Shown: piece after piece, positions 18,828 to 27,601 of the stretch
Position numbering within the stretch: the first letter of the stretch is position 1
Layout: the number at the start of each line of letters is the position of its first letter
From: Robiginitalea sp. SC105
GTDB taxonomy: Bacteria; Bacteroidota; Bacteroidia; Flavobacteriales; Flavobacteriaceae
Assembly (NCBI RefSeq): GCF_014243345.1
Contig: NZ_JACLZF010000002.1
Location: 496,001 to 560,000 of the forward strand
Direction of reading: 5' to 3'
DNA length: 64,000 bases
The notes under the pieces: model-generated
What the model saw: only the letters and a program-made list of their open reading frames with translations
Databases searched by the model: none
What the model was told of the DNA's origin: nothing
Made by a program: the position numbers and the translations under genes

Positions 18828-19910
18828 ATGTCCGAAGAGAAACTGATGTCCCGTAAGAAGCCCCCGTTCCCCGTCTGCCCGGAGCTGGATGCGTACCTCG
18901 AAGAATACAGCCGGAAGATTGAGATCCCGATATTTTACGATGACCTGCTGCGGTTTGCCGGGTCGGTGGTGGTCTACGATTCAAAGGATGAAGACACCTT
19001 ATGGGTGCGCGTATATTATTCGGATTCTGACAGGCAGGAAATCGACCTGAGCCTCAAAAGGGTGTATTCCATGCTCCACTCGGATGGGAGCGACCGGATT
19101 TTCCAGTACCTGAACGTGGATGCGGTGGACTATTGCACCTTTGGCAACTCCAAGCCCTTCCGCATCAAGATCCGGAACATCCTCAACGACAACTTCACCT
19201 ATTTCTATGTCAAGCGCACCGATGCCTCCCGGATCTACGGATTGGAGCTGGAGCACATGCTGTCCCCCTACAACCTGAACTTTTTGGTATTCAGGGACAC
19301 CCTGATCGAGGAGCACATTGCCGGAATCCCCGGGGATGTATTCATCAAGGATATGCTGCCCGATTGTTCCGAATCCGAAAAGGCCCAGCTCGCCAAGGAA
19401 TTCGTCAAGTTCAATGAACGCTGCATGATCCGCCTGCTGGGGGATATGCGGTCCTACAACTACGTGATCGTGCCGGTGCACGATTTTGACCATGTGGTGT
19501 ACCGGATCCGGGCGATCGATTTTGACCAGCAGTGTTACGAGGGCAAGCTCAACGTATACCGGCCCCAGTTTTTCAAGGAAAACAATACCATGGTGGAGCT
19601 GGTAAAGAACAAGCTGCTCACCAATTCTGTAGACCAGTACAAGGTGGAGGAGCGCTCCATCGTGGCCAAGCGGATCATGAGTTCGGGAAACCGCATCCAG
19701 CGCCTTATCCGCATCGCACGGAAAGACCGGATATCCCTTCCGGAGCATGTGGAACGGCTGAAATCGGAGATCTACGACCTGACCCTGGACATGCAATTCA
19801 AAAAGAGCAAGTCCATGGGGGAAATCCTGTCAGTGGCACTGGATTTTGTCAAGCGCAATTACCAGGATGTCAGCATGAAGCAGATTATTGAAAAGAAAAT
19901 TGAAATCTGA
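18828..19910 (+). CDS. Conserved hypothetical with kinase-like motifs
   Basis: 360 residues from ATG 18828. No signal peptide or membrane segment. I cannot name the family, but the motif order is that of a protein-kinase-like fold: an N-lobe lysine K129 in TYFYVKRTD; glutamates E140/E142 in the next helix (YGLELEHML); a hinge-like turn; LGDMRSYN, giving D206 and N211 with the D-x4-N spacing of a catalytic loop; and AIDFDQ (D231-F232-D233), which reads as a metal-binding DFG equivalent. A glycine-rich loop is not obvious. The C-terminal ~100 residues are helical and basic. The D-to-DFD distance is longer than in eukaryotic-type kinases, closer to HipA- or PI3K-like branches. Function is unproven. 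It is expressed divergently from the ABC exporter. Confidence 0.75.
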   Translation: MSEEKLMSRKKPPFPVCPELDAYLEEYSRKIEIPIFYDDLLRFAGSVVVYDSKDEDTLWVRVYYSDSDRQEIDLSLKRVYSMLHSDGSDRIFQYLNVDAVDYCTFGNSKPFRIKIRNILNDNFTYFYVKRTDASRIYGLELEHMLSPYNLNFLVFRDTLIEEHIAGIPGDVFIKDMLPDCSESEKAQLAKEFVKFNERCMIRLLGDMRSYNYVIVPVHDFDHVVYRIRAIDFDQQCYEGKLNVYRPQFFKENNTMVELVKNKLLTNSVDQYKVEERSIVAKRIMSSGNRIQRLIRIARKDRISLPEHVERLKSEIYDLTLDMQFKKSKSMGEILSVALDFVKRNYQDVSMKQIIEKKIEI

Positions 19911-20087
19911 ACCCGCCGCAGCGGTATAAGGAGGGAGGAAACCGTCCTGCTACATTCCCGCCAATTAACTTCAATGGGGGAGCCTGCCCGCTGAAAATGG
20001 ACGCATGTGCGGGTACAATTCACAGATTTTTCGGAAATTACCTGAAATAACCGGGCAGCTGGCTGCCCGTTAAACATACTGAAACCC

Positions 20088-20513
20088 ATGGAAGCAAAAC
20101 CTTCAAATTCGGTGAGGTTACGACTCTGGACCTCCTACATATTGCAAACCCTGCTCGCATTCATGTTCCTGCTTGGGGCGGTCATGAACCTGATGCAATC
20201 CGAAACCGCTGTTTCCCAGGCGGTGGAAATGGGATATCCCGGGGCGTCCGTCGTATACCTCGGGGCTATCCTGCTCATCTGTACCATGCTGTACCTGATC
20301 CCACGCACGAATATCCTGGGGGCCCTGCTCCTGACCGGTTGGCTGGGCGGGGCTGTGGCCACCCATATCATCTATGGGGATCCGATGTTCAACATCCTGT
20401 TTCCCGTGCTCTTCGGGATCCTGGTTTGGGGGATTTTGTGGCTGCGCGACGGCGCGGTGCGGATGCTGCTTCCCCTTCGCAGATCTGAGGTGCCACGGGC
20501 CGGGTCCAAATAA
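20088..20513 (+). CDS. DoxX-like membrane protein
   Basis: 141 residues with four hydrophobic helices (roughly 14-34, 53-71, 77-92, 98-116) and the DoxX-like pattern LLAFMFLLGAVMNLM and GALLLTGWLGGAVATHI. DoxX-family proteins are small inner-membrane proteins linked in places to quinone or thiol redox chemistry; this branch has no settled function. The lipoprotein gene follows 40 bases later on the same strand, so they may share a transcript. The 177 bases upstream (19911-20087) hold no gene that I can see. Confidence 0.85.
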   Translation: MEAKPSNSVRLRLWTSYILQTLLAFMFLLGAVMNLMQSETAVSQAVEMGYPGASVVYLGAILLICTMLYLIPRTNILGALLLTGWLGGAVATHIIYGDPMFNILFPVLFGILVWGILWLRDGAVRMLLPLRRSEVPRAGSK

Positions 20514-20553
20514 GTGTTTTGAATTTTTTGAATGTCATTCCAAACCCAACCTT

Positions 20554-21081
20554 ATGAAATCATTTATAGTTGCATTTTCCCTCCTGTCCCTCTTTGTTTC
20601 CTGCAATGAATCAGCCGCCACTGCCCCGGACCCGGAGGAGCAGGCACGGATGGCTGCCCGCGAAACCGAGGCCGCCCGCCAGGAAATCGAAGCGATCAAC
20701 GAAAAGGTCACCACCCTGATGGCCGAAGGCAAGTTTGAGGAAGCCGGGCAATATTTTGCCGAGGACCTCGTGCAGCTAATTGCCGGGCAACCCCCCATCA
20801 ACGGCAGGGCCCAGTGGATCGAAGCCCAGAAACAGGCCAGCGCCATCGGTGATTGGGGCCTGGAGCTGGAAGTACTCGATTTTAGACTTGCCGGGGACGT
20901 GGCCGTGGAACGCGGGCGCGGCGTCCAGACCTTCACCGCCAATGAAAACAGCCCGATTCCTTCCATGGAAACTACGGGCGATTACCTGGTCTATTGGGTG
21001 AAAACGGATTCCGGCTGGCAGATCCAGTGGGATTATGTGGTGCTGGAAACCCCTCCGCAGGGGGATGCGGGCATGGAGTAG
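20554..21081 (+). CDS. SnoaL/DUF4440-like lipoprotein
   Basis: 175 residues starting at ATG 20554. The signal ends in SLFVSC with a lipobox-type cysteine at residue 17. After a charged, Ala/Glu-rich helix comes a cone-shaped SnoaL-like domain: helix KVTTLMAEGKFEEAGQYF, the AEDLVQLIAGQPPINGRAQWIEAQKQ turn, and strands ending GDYLVYWVKTDSGWQIQWDYVV. Members bind small ligands or act as isomerases, but secreted DUF4440-type proteins are usually of unknown function. It probably sits on the inner or outer membrane facing the periplasm. It is convergent with the nucleoid-associated gene. Confidence 0.8.
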   Translation: MKSFIVAFSLLSLFVSCNESAATAPDPEEQARMAARETEAARQEIEAINEKVTTLMAEGKFEEAGQYFAEDLVQLIAGQPPINGRAQWIEAQKQASAIGDWGLELEVLDFRLAGDVAVERGRGVQTFTANENSPIPSMETTGDYLVYWVKTDSGWQIQWDYVVLETPPQGDAGME

Positions 21082-21099
21082 GCCGGGCAGGCCGGAGGG

Positions 21100-22158
21100 T
21101 CAGGTCTTCTGTTCCTTGTTGAAATACACGAGGTAATAATACATCTGCCGCTCTTCATCCCATCCCTTTTCCACGAATTTTTCAGCGGATTCGGGGTTGA
21201 TGAAATTGAGTTTGATCTGTATGTTCGTATCCAGGTCAATGACGTTTCGGATCTTTTTGCGCGTATCGCTCACTGCCTTGTTGGCAATCGGGAAATTCGA
21301 GACGTCCTCGATCCGGTACTTCGGGCCCTTTTCCGTTTTGTAGTGTTTGAATTCCGGGATGAATTCCGGGTTTTCCATGACTTCGTTCAGGAAGCGGGAT
21401 TCCTCGAAAGCGTCGTTTTTGGCAAAGTGGTTCACCGCACGGTTCATAAAGAGCACCTCCTGTTGTTTGTCCTCTGCGGGCAGGACCACGTCCTTGGCGA
21501 AGTTCTGGCAGAACTTCAGGTAGTTTTTGGTGTAAAAATTGTCGTCGGTAAGCGGGGCCAGGCCCAGGAATTCCTCCAGCCAGTACCTGGCGTCATACCG
21601 GTTGCTGTCTGAGGAGAGTACCTTGTAGCCCGTCTCCCGGTCGCGGTTGAAAATCAGGCAGCCCTTGTCCAGGCGGTTCAGGTTGACCCCCTGCCGGATA
21701 TGCATGTCCAGGTTGGCGTCCTTTTCCTCGAACTGCAGGAAATCCTGCTTGATCTCGCTTTTGAAAATGCCGAGGGCGTCCGTCTTCTTGTTATCCAGCA
21801 TCACATCGGTCAGGTAGGCCACGTAGCATTCCCCGCTCTTGATATGCGGGTGGTTGGATTGTGAAAAGAGGTGGCGGGCAATTTCCCGGCTCATTTTGTG
21901 CAGTTTCCCCGGGTTATCGAAGACCTTGGAGGCCGCTTCATGGATCGGGTGGAAGTCCAGGGAGGCTTCATGGGTGAAGCAATAATAGTTTTCCTCCTTT
22001 TCCCGGAAGGGCTTGAAGAAATATTCCTTCAAAAGTCCCGAAATCTCGTCGTTCAGGCGGTAGGGCGCAGCCGAAAGGAAAAGGGGTTCCGCCCGGTGTT
22101 TGTTTCCCACGCGGTGGAGGGATACAGTTTCAATTTGGGTTGTATACAGGTTCAGCAT
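21100..22158 (-). CDS. Nucleoid-associated protein, YejK/NdpA (NA37) family
   Basis: 352 residues of the 37-kDa nucleoid-associated family. The N-terminal half carries the family pattern (LYTTQIETVSLHRVGNK, FTHEASLDFHPIHEAASKVFDNPGKLHKMSREIARHLFSQSNHPHIKSGE), and the C-terminal half the basic domain thought to touch DNA. It is not a structural HU/H-NS homologue; in Enterobacteria YejK associates with nucleoids and topoisomerase IV. The role in Flavobacteria is not known. It is followed, on the same strand, by nothing closer than the convergent lipoprotein gene. Confidence 0.9.
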   Translation of the reverse strand: MLNLYTTQIETVSLHRVGNKHRAEPLFLSAAPYRLNDEISGLLKEYFFKPFREKEENYYCFTHEASLDFHPIHEAASKVFDNPGKLHKMSREIARHLFSQSNHPHIKSGECYVAYLTDVMLDNKKTDALGIFKSEIKQDFLQFEEKDANLDMHIRQGVNLNRLDKGCLIFNRDRETGYKVLSSDSNRYDARYWLEEFLGLAPLTDDNFYTKNYLKFCQNFAKDVVLPAEDKQQEVLFMNRAVNHFAKNDAFEESRFLNEVMENPEFIPEFKHYKTEKGPKYRIEDVSNFPIANKAVSDTRKKIRNVIDLDTNIQIKLNFINPESAEKFVEKGWDEERQMYYYLVYFNKEQKT

Positions 22159-22194
22159 GGAGCGGGGTTTGTTTTAAATTGGGGGGTCTGGAAA

Positions 22195-22692
22195 TCAATT
22201 CCAGTTTTCGTCAAAATCCAGGTCGTCGTAACTGCCGAATGGTTCGTCTTCCACCGGGCCTTCGGATTCGGCCTCAAAGCGCTTTTCAGGGGGGGATTCC
22301 GGCAATTCGCCAAAGCTGAAAAGCAGATTGGGGTAGCTGTTTCCGTCTTCCTTTTCGGCTATATCGGCCAGTTCCACAAAGAAGGTCCACATATTCAGGA
22401 AGTCGTAGACGTAAAGCAATTTGGGCTCCTCTTCATTGAGGACCTCGGCCATGGGCGTTTCCTGCATCAGGCGGATTTCCCCGCTGCCATCGCTCATGTC
22501 AAAAAGCGGGATTTCCTCCTCCTGGTTCCAGTTTTCGTCACAGGTATAAAAAGAAGCCATCTCCTCTCCGAGGAAACCAAATGCCTGGGAAATTGCGTTG
22601 TGCAATTCTTCCAGGCTGCTGTCGGACTCGATTTCCAGATCCCGGAAAATATCCTCCTGGGCGTCCAGTATAATCCGGATTTTGTATATCAT
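22195..22692 (-). CDS. Plasmid pRiA4b ORF-3-like domain protein
   Basis: 165 residues from the ATG at 22692, which gives MIYKIRIILDAQEDIFRDLEI; a slightly longer frame exists but would place the promoter inside the gene. The N-terminal ~120 residues match the pRiA4b ORF-3-like domain (YKIRIIL...IFRDLEI, LEELHNAISQAFGF, LLYVYDFLNMWTFFVEL). The tail is very acidic (PVEDEPFGSYDDLDFDENWN). The name comes from a plasmid gene, but such proteins are common on Bacteroidota chromosomes and no mobile gene is near. Function is unknown. Confidence 0.85.
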   Translation of the reverse strand: MIYKIRIILDAQEDIFRDLEIESDSSLEELHNAISQAFGFLGEEMASFYTCDENWNQEEEIPLFDMSDGSGEIRLMQETPMAEVLNEEEPKLLYVYDFLNMWTFFVELADIAEKEDGNSYPNLLFSFGELPESPPEKRFEAESEGPVEDEPFGSYDDLDFDENWN

Positions 22693-22716
22693 CAGGGGAA
22701 AATTTTTTGATCCGGG

Positions 22717-22724
22717 CAAAGTTA
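22717..22724 (-). promoter_or_regulatory. Probable -7 box for the pRiA4b-like gene
   Basis: TAACTTTG on the minus strand (CAAAGTTA forward) matches TAnnTTTG, 24 bases before the start codon. It overlaps the last codons of ctaA. Confidence 0.45.
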
Positions 22725-23768
22725 CGAAGAAATACGCGCACGGGCAGCCCTGTACATCTCAAGTAACAGAAACCACTGGAAGCCGAAAAGGACAGACGCC
22801 AGGACCAGGTGCACGGGTTGGCTGCCCCAGGGGAAATCCAGGTAGGCCATGGCCATTCCGCTGGCAATAATCAGAAAAAGGATAAGCAGGGTGGGCAGCA
22901 CCTTGTCAAAGCCGAGCCGTAACTTTCTGATCCGCCAGGCCACCCAAAGGTGGAGGAGGAGGACCAGGATGGAAAAGGAACGGTGCACGTAGAATACCCA
23001 GGTCGGATCGGCCAGCCAGAGGTCCCTGGCCCCGTACCCCAGTATATCGGCCTGCCCATCCACATATTGGCGGACCTGCGTGCCCAGAATAATTTGCAGG
23101 AGGCTCACTGCTACCGTCAGCACCCAGAGCCTGAAGGTCAACCGGTCCCCAACCTGATTGCCTGCGGGTTGCTGGTTGCGGAAAACAATCCAAAGCAGCA
23201 TGCCCAGCAGGACCATGGCCATCATCATGTGCAGGGTGATGCGGACAGGTGCCAGGACGGAGTACACCACGGTCGCCCCAAGCCAGCCCTGGAAACCGAT
23301 GGCGATTACCGTGAGCCAGGCGAACAGGACCTTGCCTCTGGCTTCCCGCCACCACGCCAGGGAACTCAGGGCCATGATCAGGATCGCCAGGCCGGCCAGG
23401 GCGCCCAGGAGGCGGTTGATGTATTCCGTCCAGGTGTGGAAGGCGTTGAATACGGCATAATCGTGGCGGGTGTAGGGTTCCCAGTTTGCCGGGTCAAACG
23501 CCTCCCCCGTTGTAAATTCTGCACGTGCGAGCAGCAGGCTTTCCTCCCGTATTATGACCTGACCTTCCCGGAAGGTTCGCCCGGGGGCCCATTCCAGCTG
23601 GGATTCCTCAGTGGGAGGTATCAGGTATCCAAAACATTTCGGCCAGTCCGGGCAACCCATCCCGCTGCCGGTCATCCGCACCACGGCCCCGGCCAGGATC
23701 ACCAGGTAGACCAGGACCAGGGAAATGCGTGCGAAGCGGATATAATTATTTTTAAGGCGCTCCTTCAT
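22722..23768 (-). CDS. ctaA: Heme A synthase (COX15/CtaA)
   Basis: 348 residues from the ATG at 23768 with eight hydrophobic helices. It oxidises the C8 methyl of heme O to make heme A for cytochrome c oxidase. Visible signatures: [23 protein letters not shown] near the N-terminus, [10 protein letters not shown] (the heme-ligand His and Glu of TM2), ITLHMMMAM, and FYVHRSFS in the second four-helix half. The long periplasmic loop at ~50-105 is usual in the Bacteroidota form. The start overlaps the 3' end of the CCA-adding gene by 17 bases, so it is coupled to it. No ctaB is nearby. Confidence 0.95.
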   Translation of the reverse strand: MKERLKNNYIRFARISLVLVYLVILAGAVVRMTGSGMGCPDWPKCFGYLIPPTEESQLEWAPGRTFREGQVIIREESLLLARAEFTTGEAFDPANWEPYTRHDYAVFNAFHTWTEYINRLLGALAGLAILIMALSSLAWWREARGKVLFAWLTVIAIGFQGWLGATVVYSVLAPVRITLHMMMAMVLLGMLLWIVFRNQQPAGNQVGDRLTFRLWVLTVAVSLLQIILGTQVRQYVDGQADILGYGARDLWLADPTWVFYVHRSFSILVLLLHLWVAWRIRKLRLGFDKVLPTLLILFLIIASGMAMAYLDFPWGSQPVHLVLASVLFGFQWFLLLEMYRAARARISS

Positions 23769-25221
23769 CGGATTCGTTTTTATGGGTTCGGGCACCGGGT
23801 ACGGGATGGAGCCCCATGCTGCGCCCTTTCCCCAGCATATATTCCCAGGCGGCCCCGGCTTCGTTGGGGATCTCCCCCTCCAGGATCGCTTCCTTGATGG
23901 CATCCTTGATCACGCCGATCTCCCGGGAGGGCTGCAGGCCGAATGCCGCCATGATTTCCTCCCCGCTCACCGGCGGCTGGAAATTGCGGATCCGGTCCCG
24001 TTCCTCGACTTCGGCGATCTTCTGGCGGACCAAACCGAAGTTCTTCAGGTAACGCTCTTGTTTCCTGGGGTTTTTGGTGGTGATATCTGCCTCGCAGAGC
24101 GTCATCAGGTCGTCCACGTCGTCCCCGGCATCAAAGATGAGCCGCCTCACAGCGGAGTCCGTGACTGAGTCGTTGGACAGGCCCACCGGCCGGGAACTCA
24201 TCATCACCATCTTGCGCACGAATTTCATCTTGTCGTTCAGGGGAAGCCGGAGGCGTTTGAAAATTTTATAAACCATTTTGGAACCCACAAACTCATGGCT
24301 GTGGAAGGTCCACCCAATCTTTTTATCGAAGCGTTTTGTGGGGGCCTTGCCGATATCGTGGAGCAGTGCGGCCCAGCGGAGCCAGAGGTCATCCGTTTTT
24401 TTGGAAATATTGTCCACCACTTCCAGGGTGTGCCAGAAATTGTCCTTGTGGCGCTGTCCTTCTTTCTCCTCAATCCCCTGCAGGGCTGAGAGCTCCGGGA
24501 GGATATGGTCCATCAGGCCGGTTTTGTAGAGGAGGCCCAACCCGACCGAAGGGGTATCCGTGAGCAGGATTTTGTTGAGCTCTTCAACGATGCGCTCCGG
24601 GGATACGATCCGGATCCGTTCGTGCTGGGAGGCAATTGCATTAAAAGAATCCCTTTCAATGCGGAAGCCAAGCTGTGCGGCAAACCGGATGGCGCGGATC
24701 ATCCGCAGCGGGTCGTCGCTATAGGTTTCCTTTGGATCGAGCGGGGTACGGATAACGCCTGCCTCCAGGTCGTCCATCCCGCCAAAGGGGTCCAGCAACC
24801 GCCCGTAATCTTCCCGGTTCAGGGAGAGTGCCAGGGCATTGATGGTAAAGTCCCTGCGCTTCTGGTCGTCATCCAGGCTTCCATCCTCCACGGCCGGTTT
24901 CCGGCTGTCCCTGCTGTAACTTTCCTTCCGGGCCCCCACGAATTCCAGTTCCAGTTCCCCGTGGCGGACCATTGCCGTCCCGAAATTCCGGTATACGGCA
25001 ACTTTCGGGGCACCCGGAAGGGAAGCTGCAAGTTTTTCAGCCAGCGCTATCCCGCTGCCGACAGCCACGATATCGATATCCTTCTTCTGGTTCCGGCCCA
25101 GGAAGAAATCGCGGACGAACCCGCCGATCACATAGGTCTCCAGGGACAGTTCCCCGGCCGTGTCGGACAGCTTTTTGAATATAGGATGTTTTAAGGCTTC
25201 TCTGTAGTAGGCTTCGGACAT
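23752..25221 (-). CDS. CCA tRNA nucleotidyltransferase with HD domain
   Basis: 489 residues. The class II nucleotidyltransferase head is at ~20-150: [25 protein letters not shown] holds the GG-x-VRD motif and the metal-binding pair D48/D50, then [14 protein letters not shown] tRNA-binding helical body follows ([32 protein letters not shown]). An HD phosphohydrolase domain is embedded ([15 protein letters not shown]). It adds or repairs the 3'-CCA of tRNA; poly(A) polymerase is the alternative label, less likely here. It is read in the order Sua5-type enzyme, CCA enzyme, ctaA. Confidence 0.93.
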   Translation of the reverse strand: MSEAYYREALKHPIFKKLSDTAGELSLETYVIGGFVRDFFLGRNQKKDIDIVAVGSGIALAEKLAASLPGAPKVAVYRNFGTAMVRHGELELEFVGARKESYSRDSRKPAVEDGSLDDDQKRRDFTINALALSLNREDYGRLLDPFGGMDDLEAGVIRTPLDPKETYSDDPLRMIRAIRFAAQLGFRIERDSFNAIASQHERIRIVSPERIVEELNKILLTDTPSVGLGLLYKTGLMDHILPELSALQGIEEKEGQRHKDNFWHTLEVVDNISKKTDDLWLRWAALLHDIGKAPTKRFDKKIGWTFHSHEFVGSKMVYKIFKRLRLPLNDKMKFVRKMVMMSSRPVGLSNDSVTDSAVRRLIFDAGDDVDDLMTLCEADITTKNPRKQERYLKNFGLVRQKIAEVEERDRIRNFQPPVSGEEIMAAFGLQPSREIGVIKDAIKEAILEGEIPNEAGAAWEYMLGKGRSMGLHPVPGARTHKNESDEGAP

Positions 25222-25222
25222 A

Positions 25223-25783
25223 TCACGCTCTGATCACCTGAACCTGTCCGTCCGCTTTCAGCCTGATAATGGATGATGGCGAACGCAGCTGGTTTTCCTG
25301 ATGCAAAGGTACCACATAGTCCACACCCTTTAAAATTGCCGGACCTATTTCCCGGAAGCTTCCCGGGGTCGGCTCCCCGGCGAGGTTTGCGGAAGTGGAG
25401 ACCAGCGGCTTGCGAAATCGCCTCAGCAAGTCCCTGCAAAACCGGTCGCTGGCCACCCGCACGGCCAGGGTATTGTCCGAGGCCACCAGGTTCGGGGCCA
25501 CCCCCCTTGGGTTATCGTAGACAATAGTGACGGGTTTTTCGGATAATTCCATGATGTCCCAGGCCACTTCGGGGACCTCTGGGATATGGCGCTCCAGCAT
25601 CCGCTCGCTGCCTACCAGGCAGATCAGTGCCTTGCTGTCCGGCCGCTGCTTGAGGGCGTATACCCGGGCCACGGCCTCAGGATTCGTCGCGTCGCAGCCG
25701 ATCCCCCACACCGTATCCGTCGGGTAGAGGAGGAGTCCGCCGCTTTCCAGTGTTTCCAGGCATCTGTCCAGTATTTCTTTCAT
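25223..25783 (-). CDS. L-threonylcarbamoyladenylate synthase, Sua5/YciO/YrdC family
   Basis: 186 residues from ATG 25783, the start that gives the usual [29 protein letters not shown]. It makes threonylcarbamoyl-AMP for the t6A modification of ANN-decoding tRNAs. The YrdC fold is complete: [27 protein letters not shown] (substrate-binding K/R), and [10 protein letters not shown] near the C-terminus. There is no Sua5 C-terminal domain, so it is the short TsaC-like form. Only one base separates it from the CCA-adding enzyme, so two tRNA-maturation genes are co-transcribed. Confidence 0.93.
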   Translation of the reverse strand: MKEILDRCLETLESGGLLLYPTDTVWGIGCDATNPEAVARVYALKQRPDSKALICLVGSERMLERHIPEVPEVAWDIMELSEKPVTIVYDNPRGVAPNLVASDNTLAVRVASDRFCRDLLRRFRKPLVSTSANLAGEPTPGSFREIGPAILKGVDYVVPLHQENQLRSPSSIIRLKADGQVQVIRA

Positions 25784-25821
25784 TCCTGTCAATTTGGTTG
25801 TTGTTCCGGCATACGCCACGA

Positions 25822-25906
25822 TCTCAGGGTTCCACCCCGAAGTGCCCGGTGAGTGCCAGCCACTCTCAGGGTTCCACCCCGAAGTGCCCGGTGAGTGCCA
25901 GCCACT
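25822..25906. repeat. Perfect 42-bp tandem duplication at a gene end
   Basis: Bases 25823-25864 and 25865-25906 are identical. The right copy encodes the last residues and stop of the 25866 glycosyltransferase; the left copy lies just past the stop and repeats the tail and stop in the same frame. The period is 14 codons. Confidence 0.95.
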
Positions 25907-26684
25907 GCGACCGGTTTTTATCCTGGTTGATATTCGTCTTTTTCAGGGAGGTCTTCTGGGACCCTATGATCGGGACGGGCTCCGGGGATTGTTCCAGGGT
26001 CTGTCTTACCCGGGTCCCGGCGAGCAATGCCATCATCTTGAACCATAAATCGTCTGCCCTCGGGCTCAGTTTCAGGAACGTTTCCCGGTCCTGTACCCGA
26101 CTGTCCAGGGACCCGGGTGGGTAGAGCACCCCTCCGGCTCCAATCGCCAGGCAGGCGCGGGGATTTGTGCCACCTCCCGCCGGCAACACCCAGTCCGCAT
26201 AGGGCAGGGGGGTTCCGTCCGCGCCGTATCGGATATACCGCACCTGGTGGCCGACAATGTCCTCCGGGTATTTGCGGTGCGTCTCGTACAGCTTTTTCAG
26301 CCAGTTTTTCGGGTACATCAGGTCATCGTCGCAGGTTACGACAGGCAGGTCCGGAAACCGTTCGAGGGTGTGGATCAGTTTTTTATGTGGGCAGGTCAGC
26401 GGGCTGAAGCTGATTTCGAAGCGTTCGTGTTCCAGGATTGCGAGGGATTCCGGTACGCGCCCCCTGAGCGACTCCGGCAACCAAAGCAGGATCTTCAGCG
26501 GGAGTGCTTCCTGTACCAGCAGGCTCCTGATCACCAAATCCACCGAACCGATGCGTTCCGGGATGGAGGTCAGCGAGACCAACAGGGGGGTCCCCTGCTC
26601 GCGGGCCTGCTTGAGCGCATCCGCCGGTAGCTTTCGCAGGCGGAAGCTCTGGTACAGCGATTTTGGAATTTCCTTTACTTTCAT
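25866..26684 (-). CDS. Glycosyltransferase, GT-A-like
   Basis: 272 residues from the ATG at 26684 (MKVKEIPKSLYQSFRLRKLP). The GT-A style catalytic centre is visible as PVVTCDDDLMYPKNWLKKL, with DDD as the metal-binding DxD; the N-terminal part (TPLLVSLTSIPERIGSVDLVIRSLL) is the beta-strand/donor-entry region. It is not a canonical GT2 and may belong to a polysaccharide or capsular transferase branch. Its 3' end is duplicated just downstream. It is divergent from the GT2 at 26783 and begins a glycosyltransferase cluster; donor and acceptor cannot be told. Confidence 0.75.
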   Translation of the reverse strand: MKVKEIPKSLYQSFRLRKLPADALKQAREQGTPLLVSLTSIPERIGSVDLVIRSLLVQEALPLKILLWLPESLRGRVPESLAILEHERFEISFSPLTCPHKKLIHTLERFPDLPVVTCDDDLMYPKNWLKKLYETHRKYPEDIVGHQVRYIRYGADGTPLPYADWVLPAGGGTNPRACLAIGAGGVLYPPGSLDSRVQDRETFLKLSPRADDLWFKMMALLAGTRVRQTLEQSPEPVPIIGSQKTSLKKTNINQDKNRSQWLALTGHFGVEP

Positions 26685-26755
26685 CTTTGGCCAGGGAGGT
26701 GGACGGCGATCGGTCAATTCCTCCCGGGGAACAAAAATATGCAAACCGGATTCGT

Positions 26756-26763
26756 TATTTTTG
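26756..26763 (+). promoter_or_regulatory. Probable -7 box for the 26783 glycosyltransferase
   Basis: TATTTTTG, a match to TAnnTTTG, 19 bases before the start codon. Confidence 0.45.
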
Positions 26764-26782
26764 CTTTTGCTTAAATTCGACT

Positions 26783-27601
26783 ATGGGCCAACCTAAAATT
26801 TCGGTTATCGTCAGCACCTTCAATTCCGAGAAGTGGCTGGAAAAAGTGTTGATCGGGTTCAACTGCCAGCTCTTCAGGGATTTTGAGATGGTCATCGCAG
26901 ACGACGGGTCCCGGGAAGATACGCGGGAACTGATCGACAGGATGCGGGGGGAAGTCTTTTACGATATCCTCCATGTATGGCAACAGGACGACGGGTTCCA
27001 GAAATCCCGAATCCTCAACAAGGCGCTGCTGGCCTGTCGGGGGGAATATATCATCATGACCGACGGGGACTGTATCCCCCGGAATGATTTTGTGCAGGTG
27101 CACCACTTCAACAAGGAAAAAGGCTATTTTATCTCGGGGGGATATTACATGCTCCCCATGAATATCTCCCTGGCCATTACCCGGGAGGATATCGAAAAAC
27201 AACGCTGTTTCAATATCCAGTGGTTGAAAGAAATGGGGATCCCAAAGACCTTTAAGAATACGAAACTGATCGTCCGCGGGATCACCTCCAAATTATTCAA
27301 CCTGCTCACCCCCACCAACGCCAGCTGGAACGGGCATAATTCCTCGGGATGGAAAAAGGACATCCTTAATGTCAATGGGTTTGACGAGCGCATGCAGTAC
27401 GGGGGGCAGGACCGGGAACTCGGGGAACGGCTGGTAAACTTCGGCATCCGATCCAAGCAGCTGCGCTACAGCGCGGTCTGTGTCCACCTGGACCACAAGC
27501 GGGGCTATAAAACACCGGAAACGCTTGCGAAGAATGCGGCCATCCGGAAGGATACCCGCAGGAACAAGCAGGTATGGACGCACTACGGCATCAGCAAGTA
27601 G
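26783..27601 (+). CDS. Family 2 glycosyltransferase with galactosyltransferase-like C-terminal motif
   Basis: 272 residues from ATG 26783. The GT2 start is ISVIVSTFNSEKWLEKVL; donor-binding acids are IADDGS and the DxD is MTDGDCIP. Downstream, GWKKDILNVNGFDERMQYGGQDRELGERL matches the Glyco_transf_7C (galactosyltransferase C-terminal) pattern, so it probably transfers a hexose to a saccharide acceptor in the cytosol. It shares the last 19 bases with the convergent gene at 27583. It was probably acquired or kept for surface polysaccharide or LPS core. Confidence 0.88.
   Translation: MGQPKISVIVSTFNSEKWLEKVLIGFNCQLFRDFEMVIADDGSREDTRELIDRMRGEVFYDILHVWQQDDGFQKSRILNKALLACRGEYIIMTDGDCIPRNDFVQVHHFNKEKGYFISGGYYMLPMNISLAITREDIEKQRCFNIQWLKEMGIPKTFKNTKLIVRGITSKLFNLLTPTNASWNGHNSSGWKKDILNVNGFDERMQYGGQDRELGERLVNFGIRSKQLRYSAVCVHLDHKRGYKTPETLAKNAAIRKDTRRNKQVWTHYGISK

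Noticed and set aside
22195-22692. pRiA4b-like gene as a mark of a plasmid or transposon
   Set aside because: No transposase, integrase, origin or repeat surrounds it, and such genes are common in Bacteroidota chromosomes.
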